In this document: piece after piece, positions 5,238-8,118 of the stretch
How positions within the stretch are numbered: the first letter of the stretch is position 1
Layout: each line of letters begins with the position of its first letter
From: an uncultured Bacillota bacterium
GTDB lineage: Bacteria; Bacillota; Clostridia; Peptostreptococcales; Anaerovoracaceae
Length of the DNA: 8,118 nt
Direction of reading: 5' to 3'
Assembly (NCBI GenBank): GCA_959606705.1
Contig: CAUHLX010000119.1
Coordinates: 1-8,118 of the forward strand
Translations under genes and position numbers: made by a program
Notes under the pieces: generated by a model
What the model saw: only the letters and a program-made list of their open reading frames with translations
Databases searched by the model: none
What the model was told of the DNA's origin: nothing

Positions 5238-6171
5238 ATTCGAAAAAGCTGATCTGCCGCTCGCCGTACGCCCCTTGATATGCCCAGATGATGTCCTTCA
5301 TCCGATAGAGAATCCCCGCCTCCTCACAGGCAGTGGAGAACGCCTTCCAAATCCGCCGCGCCCGGGGACTGGTACAGGTGTAACGAGAGCCGTACTGCCG
5401 CTGATAGCGTTCCGGCAGTCCCTGACCGGGAAACAGCTCCTCCAGCTTTTGAAAATACCAGTCCCGCTGGTTGTCCCGCAAGGTCATCCCAAACGCCGGA
5501 TAGATGAAGCGAGCCCCGCACTCCGCCGCCCGTTTCACGATGGCCAGCACATTTTCCTCCGTATCCTCTAAGAACGGCAGGCAAGGCATCAGCAGTATCC
5601 CGGAAAAGATTCCTTCCTCCGAGAGCCTGGCGATCGCATCGAACCGCTGAGAGGACAAGCAGACCCGGGGTTCGATTTTCCGGCAGAGCCGGTCGTCCGC
5701 CGTGGTAATCGTGATCTTGCAAAGGACCGGAGAATGCTCCTTAATCTGTTTCAAAATATCCAGATCCCTCACGATCAGATCGCTTTTCGTGGCGATGGCC
5801 GCGCCGAACTCAAAGGCGTCCACCAGCTCCAGCGCGTGACGAGTCAACTGCTCCCCTTTTTCAAAAGGATTGTAGGGATCGCTCATGGCGCCCGTTCCCA
5901 CCACCGCCCGGGCTCCCGGCTCCCCCGGGTTCCGATGCGCGCGCAGGCCGCGGGCCAGCCGCCTCAAGTCGTCCCGAATGAGAGGCAAGGCATTCTCCTT
6001 GGCGCGGACCCAATCGAAATGCTCCACACGGTAACAGCTGCTTCGACTGTCGCAGTAGATGCAGCCGTGGCAGCAGCCCCGGTAGATGTTCATATTGTAA
6101 TCAATTCCAAACCATTCGGACCGACTCTTCGTTCGGTACACGATATGCTTGGCTGGCACAGTTTTCATCAT
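5236..6171 (-). CDS. SPL-family radical SAM protein (COG1533-like)
   Basis: A 311-residue cytoplasmic [4Fe-4S]/S-adenosylmethionine enzyme. GCCHGCIYC places the cluster cysteines at C33, C37 and C40 (CxxxCxxC). GTGAMSDPYNPFEK (92-105), ATKSDLIVRDLDIL (127-140) and KIEPRVCLSSQRFDAI (165-180) follow the conserved layout of the spore photoproduct lyase-related family. The protein is shorter than true SplB (about 340 residues) and belongs to the large group of SPL-like proteins without known substrate, so DNA lesion repair should not be assumed. The first of two consecutive ATG codons (6171) is used as the start; GGAGG lies 11 bases before it. It follows the MATE gene after 64 bases with no terminator between, so it is probably cotranscribed and could share MerR control. 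It ends at the shared bidirectional terminator. Confidence 0.88.
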   Translation of the reverse strand: MMKTVPAKHIVYRTKSRSEWFGIDYNMNIYRGCCHGCIYCDSRSSCYRVEHFDWVRAKENALPLIRDDLRRLARGLRAHRNPGEPGARAVVGTGAMSDPYNPFEKGEQLTRHALELVDAFEFGAAIATKSDLIVRDLDILKQIKEHSPVLCKITITTADDRLCRKIEPRVCLSSQRFDAIARLSEEGIFSGILLMPCLPFLEDTEENVLAIVKRAAECGARFIYPAFGMTLRDNQRDWYFQKLEELFPGQGLPERYQRQYGSRYTCTSPRARRIWKAFSTACEEAGILYRMKDIIWAYQGAYGERQISFFE

Positions 6172-6235
6172 GGTAATATCGTCCTCCGGTCATGCACCCA
6201 GATTATCATGCGAAATGAGACACCGCTCCGTCATA

Positions 6236-7615
6236 TTAAAAATAATTCCGTTTCCAGCTGCCGCGGCGAAACCGATGGAGCAATAGCACAAAACGAGACA
6301 CGTTGTCCGCCACCATACACACCCAGGCGGCATTCAAACCCATTCCCAAGGAAAAGATGCAGACCGCGGTGGATACGATGCGCACGCCCCACATGGAAAA
6401 GACCGCGAACAGGAAGGGCACCTTGGCATCGCCGATTCCGTTGAACACACCCTCCAGGATGATGAGAATTCCAAACAGCGGTTCGGACACCGCCACGATG
6501 CGCAGCACCGCGGCTCCGCTGGCAATCACCTGCGGATCCTTCGTAAAAATGGCCATCATCGCGCCCGGAAACAGAAAGAGCAGCACGGACAGCACCGTCA
6601 TCAGCGCCGCGGTCATCGCCATGATGGTTTCCGAGATTCGCATCAGCTTCTTTTCGTCCTTTTCTCCCACCGCGTTTCCGGCCAAGGTAGCCGCCGCCGC
6701 GGAAAGCCCCAGTCCCGGCACGTAAAACGCCTGCTCGGCGGTAATGGCGATGGTATGCGCCGCCACGGCCACGGTCCCCAGCCGCGAGACAAGCGCCACG
6801 TAGATCACCTCTCCCAAGCTGACGGCCATCCGCTGTCCGGCCACCGGAACCGCCACATTCACACATTCCCGCATCACGGCCCGGTCCAATCGGATCTGAC
6901 CTCGTTCAAAGCATAGGAGCGAGTTCCTGTGAACCGCCGCAAACATGAGGATTCCTCCCAGGGTCTGAGAAATTGCCGTGGCAATGGCCGCCCCCGCCAC
7001 TCCCAGTCCCGCTCCCCACATGGTGAAGGAGGTCAGGCCGAACAGCGTCACGGTGCGCGTGCCGCCGATGAGCAGATAGTTTAAAATAATATTCAGCAGA
7101 TTGATCAGCGCGTTGACCGCCATGGGCGTCCGCGTGTCGCCGATGGCTCGCAGCGTGGAGCCGAAGATGATCCCCGAAGCGCGAAAAGGCATGGGAATGC
7201 TGATGATCACAAAGTAGAGGAAGGCGTCGTGAAGGACCTCCGGTCGTGCGCCCAGCCATTTGGGCAGAACCGGACTGAGCAGCAGGCAGAACGCCCCCAC
7301 GGAGATTCCCATGACCACAGTCGCCAGTAACGCCTGAATCGCCGCCTGGCGTACCTTTTCCGGCTTTCCGGCGCCCATGGCCTTGGCAATACAGGATAAA
7401 ACTCCCGTTCCCATGGCGTAAAACAGACTGTTTACCGTCCAGGTGACGGTGACGGTAAGACCCACCGCGGCCGAAGCCCTGGCGCCGATCCGCCCCACCA
7501 TTCCCGTGTCCACATACTGCACCACGGTCTGCAGCGCCTGTTCTACGATGGCCGGCCAGGCCAGGGTCCAGATGATCCCGATCTCTCCGCGTCTGTTTTG
7601 AAGCTGCTCTCTCAT
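6236..7615 (-). CDS. MATE-family multidrug efflux transporter
   Basis: A 459-residue inner-membrane antiporter that should expel cationic drugs or metabolites in exchange for Na+ or H+. Twelve hydrophobic segments in two repeated halves are apparent, and the length is typical. The N-terminal signature LAWPAIVEQALQTVVQYVD (18-36), then TGMVGRIG, is characteristic of the family, as is RAIGDTRTP between the middle helices; the second half carries NGIGDAKVP. I chose the ATG at 7615 because GGAGAGGG lies 5 bases upstream; an in-frame TTG at 7630 sits within that RBS. The gene is divergent from a MerR-family regulator and preceded by a MerR-type promoter with a 19-bp spacer, implying induction by the regulator's ligand. 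The radical SAM gene follows. The subfamily (NorM versus DinF-like) and substrates cannot be fixed by eye. Confidence 0.92.
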   Translation of the reverse strand: MREQLQNRRGEIGIIWTLAWPAIVEQALQTVVQYVDTGMVGRIGARASAAVGLTVTVTWTVNSLFYAMGTGVLSCIAKAMGAGKPEKVRQAAIQALLATVVMGISVGAFCLLLSPVLPKWLGARPEVLHDAFLYFVIISIPMPFRASGIIFGSTLRAIGDTRTPMAVNALINLLNIILNYLLIGGTRTVTLFGLTSFTMWGAGLGVAGAAIATAISQTLGGILMFAAVHRNSLLCFERGQIRLDRAVMRECVNVAVPVAGQRMAVSLGEVIYVALVSRLGTVAVAAHTIAITAEQAFYVPGLGLSAAAATLAGNAVGEKDEKKLMRISETIMAMTAALMTVLSVLLFLFPGAMMAIFTKDPQVIASGAAVLRIVAVSEPLFGILIILEGVFNGIGDAKVPFLFAVFSMWGVRIVSTAVCIFSLGMGLNAAWVCMVADNVSRFVLLLHRFRRGSWKRNYF

Positions 7616-7654
7616 ACGGTCCCTCTCCAAATCAATACAATTTTGTTCCGCCGC

Positions 7655-7683
7655 TTGCGGTGATTTTCCCTACCTGTTACAAT
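7655..7683 (+). promoter_or_regulatory. Candidate promoter for the MerR-family gene
   Basis: TTGCGG (7655-7660, three of six), a 17-base spacer, and TACAAT (7678-7683, five of six). The predicted start is near 7690, with a leader of about 57 bases that crosses the MATE promoter. Its -10 overlaps the MATE -10 on the other strand, so both cannot be occupied at once. Confidence 0.5.
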
Positions 7684-7709
7684 AAAGGGTATCGTCGCTA
7701 TAGGGTCAA
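7679..7709 (-). promoter_or_regulatory. MerR-type promoter (19-bp spacer) for the MATE operon
   Basis: Minus-strand TTGACC (7709-7704, five of six) and TATTGT (7684-7679) are separated by 19 bases. This is the over-long spacing that MerR-family activators correct by twisting the DNA. The spacer holds an imperfect dyad, TAT-N7-ATA (7690-7702), and a wider GGTAT/ATACC pair lies at 7688-7713. The predicted leader to the MATE ATG is about 57 bases. Confidence 0.65.
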
Positions 7710-7746
7710 TACCATAACCATCAAAAAAGAAAAATGAGGAAGAAAA

Positions 7747-8118
7747 ATGGAACAGACTGTCTATCTTTCCAGCGGAGAGCTGGCCCAAATGCTGGGAATT
7801 CCCAAACAGACCGTGATTTTCTACGATCGCGTGGGACTGCTCTCACCGGCCGGACGCGGCCCTCAAAATTACCGGCGCTACACGCTGGATCAGGCGGACG
7901 AGTTGGACACCATTCTCACCCTCCGCAATCTGGGGGTCCCGATTGCGGAATTGAAGGATTACCTTCGGAGGAAAAGTCCCGACCGCTGCATCCGAATGCT
8001 GCGCCGTCAGGAAGCCTTCGCCGAATCGGAGCTTAAACGGCTGGAGCGTCTGCGGAGAAAAATATCCGGACGAGCGGCTATCCTGGAGCAGGTCCTGACG
8101 GAAACCCACCGGGAGGAG
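7747..8118 (+). CDS. MerR-family transcriptional regulator (3' truncated by window)
   Basis: The first 124 codons are present and the frame is still open at the window end. The ATG at 7747 has GAGGA 6 bases before it. Residues 6-45 form the MerR winged-helix domain: YLSSGELAQMLGIPKQTVIF, then YDRVGLL (26-32) and NYRRY (41-45), followed by the second helical pair with LRNLGVPIAELKDYL (59-73). From about 85 a charged, coiled-coil-like helix begins, which in this family pairs the dimer. The effector domain lies outside the window. No Cys pattern of metal-sensing members is seen yet; C81 is the only Cys so far. The position divergent from a MATE pump suggests a BmrR/TipA-like drug sensor that activates the pump. 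It would probably also repress itself, since its promoter overlaps the pump promoter. Confidence 0.88.
   Translation, partial: MEQTVYLSSGELAQMLGIPKQTVIFYDRVGLLSPAGRGPQNYRRYTLDQADELDTILTLRNLGVPIAELKDYLRRKSPDRCIRMLRRQEAFAESELKRLERLRRKISGRAAILEQVLTETHREE

Noticed and set aside
5236..6171. Calling the radical SAM gene splB (spore photoproduct lyase)
   Set aside because: It is shorter than true SplB and lacks sporulation context. Only the wider SPL-like family can be supported.
5734..6444. Plus-strand open frame of 236 codons across the radical SAM and MATE genes
   Set aside because: It is antisense to two well-supported genes, shows no family features, and is typical of shadow frames in GC-rich coding DNA.

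Overview
The window looks like a chromosomal segment from an anaerobic Firmicute, probably Clostridia. This rests on strong GGAGG-type ribosome binding sites before almost every gene, sigma-A-like promoters, an SPL-type radical SAM protein, and short XRE regulators of the kind common in Clostridia. The structural genes are moderately GC-rich. The regulatory stretch from about 4200 to 4850 is visibly AT-rich. No rRNA, tRNA, CRISPR array, transposase or integrase is visible.

Region 1 (1-4196, minus strand) is a probable catabolic operon. In transcription order it holds an N-acyl-D-amino-acid deacylase-type amidohydrolase, a DUF6963-like protein of unknown function, a sodium:solute symporter, and the first seven codons of another gene that leaves the window at base 1. 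A substrate would enter through the symporter and be hydrolysed by the amidohydrolase. The DUF6963-like protein may supply a second hydrolytic step. A 233-base gap before the symporter contains a foldable element.

Region 2 (4197-5237) is a compact regulatory island: a 69-aa HTH protein (plus), a 60-aa protein (minus) and a 113-aa XRE repressor (plus). The catabolic operon and the 69-aa HTH gene appear to be driven by face-to-face promoters built as two inverted copies of a 17-bp sequence. The 60-aa protein resembles the C-terminal helical segment of the 113-aa repressor. The pair therefore recalls the SinI/SinR antirepressor-repressor arrangement, but is divergently transcribed around repeated GTCAA/TTGAC sites. 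A strong bidirectional hairpin terminator closes the island.

Region 3 (5236-8118) is a MATE-family efflux pump followed by an SPL-family radical SAM protein, both minus strand and probably cotranscribed. Divergent from them is a MerR-family regulator truncated by the window end. Between MATE and MerR are overlapping promoters. The one facing the pump has the 19-bp spacer diagnostic of MerR-activated promoters, so the pump is probably drug- or stress-inducible.

The observations most worth following are the face-to-face promoter switch at 4217-4291, the SinI/SinR-like pair at 4535-5185, and the DUF6963-like protein inside a D-amino-acid-type operon.
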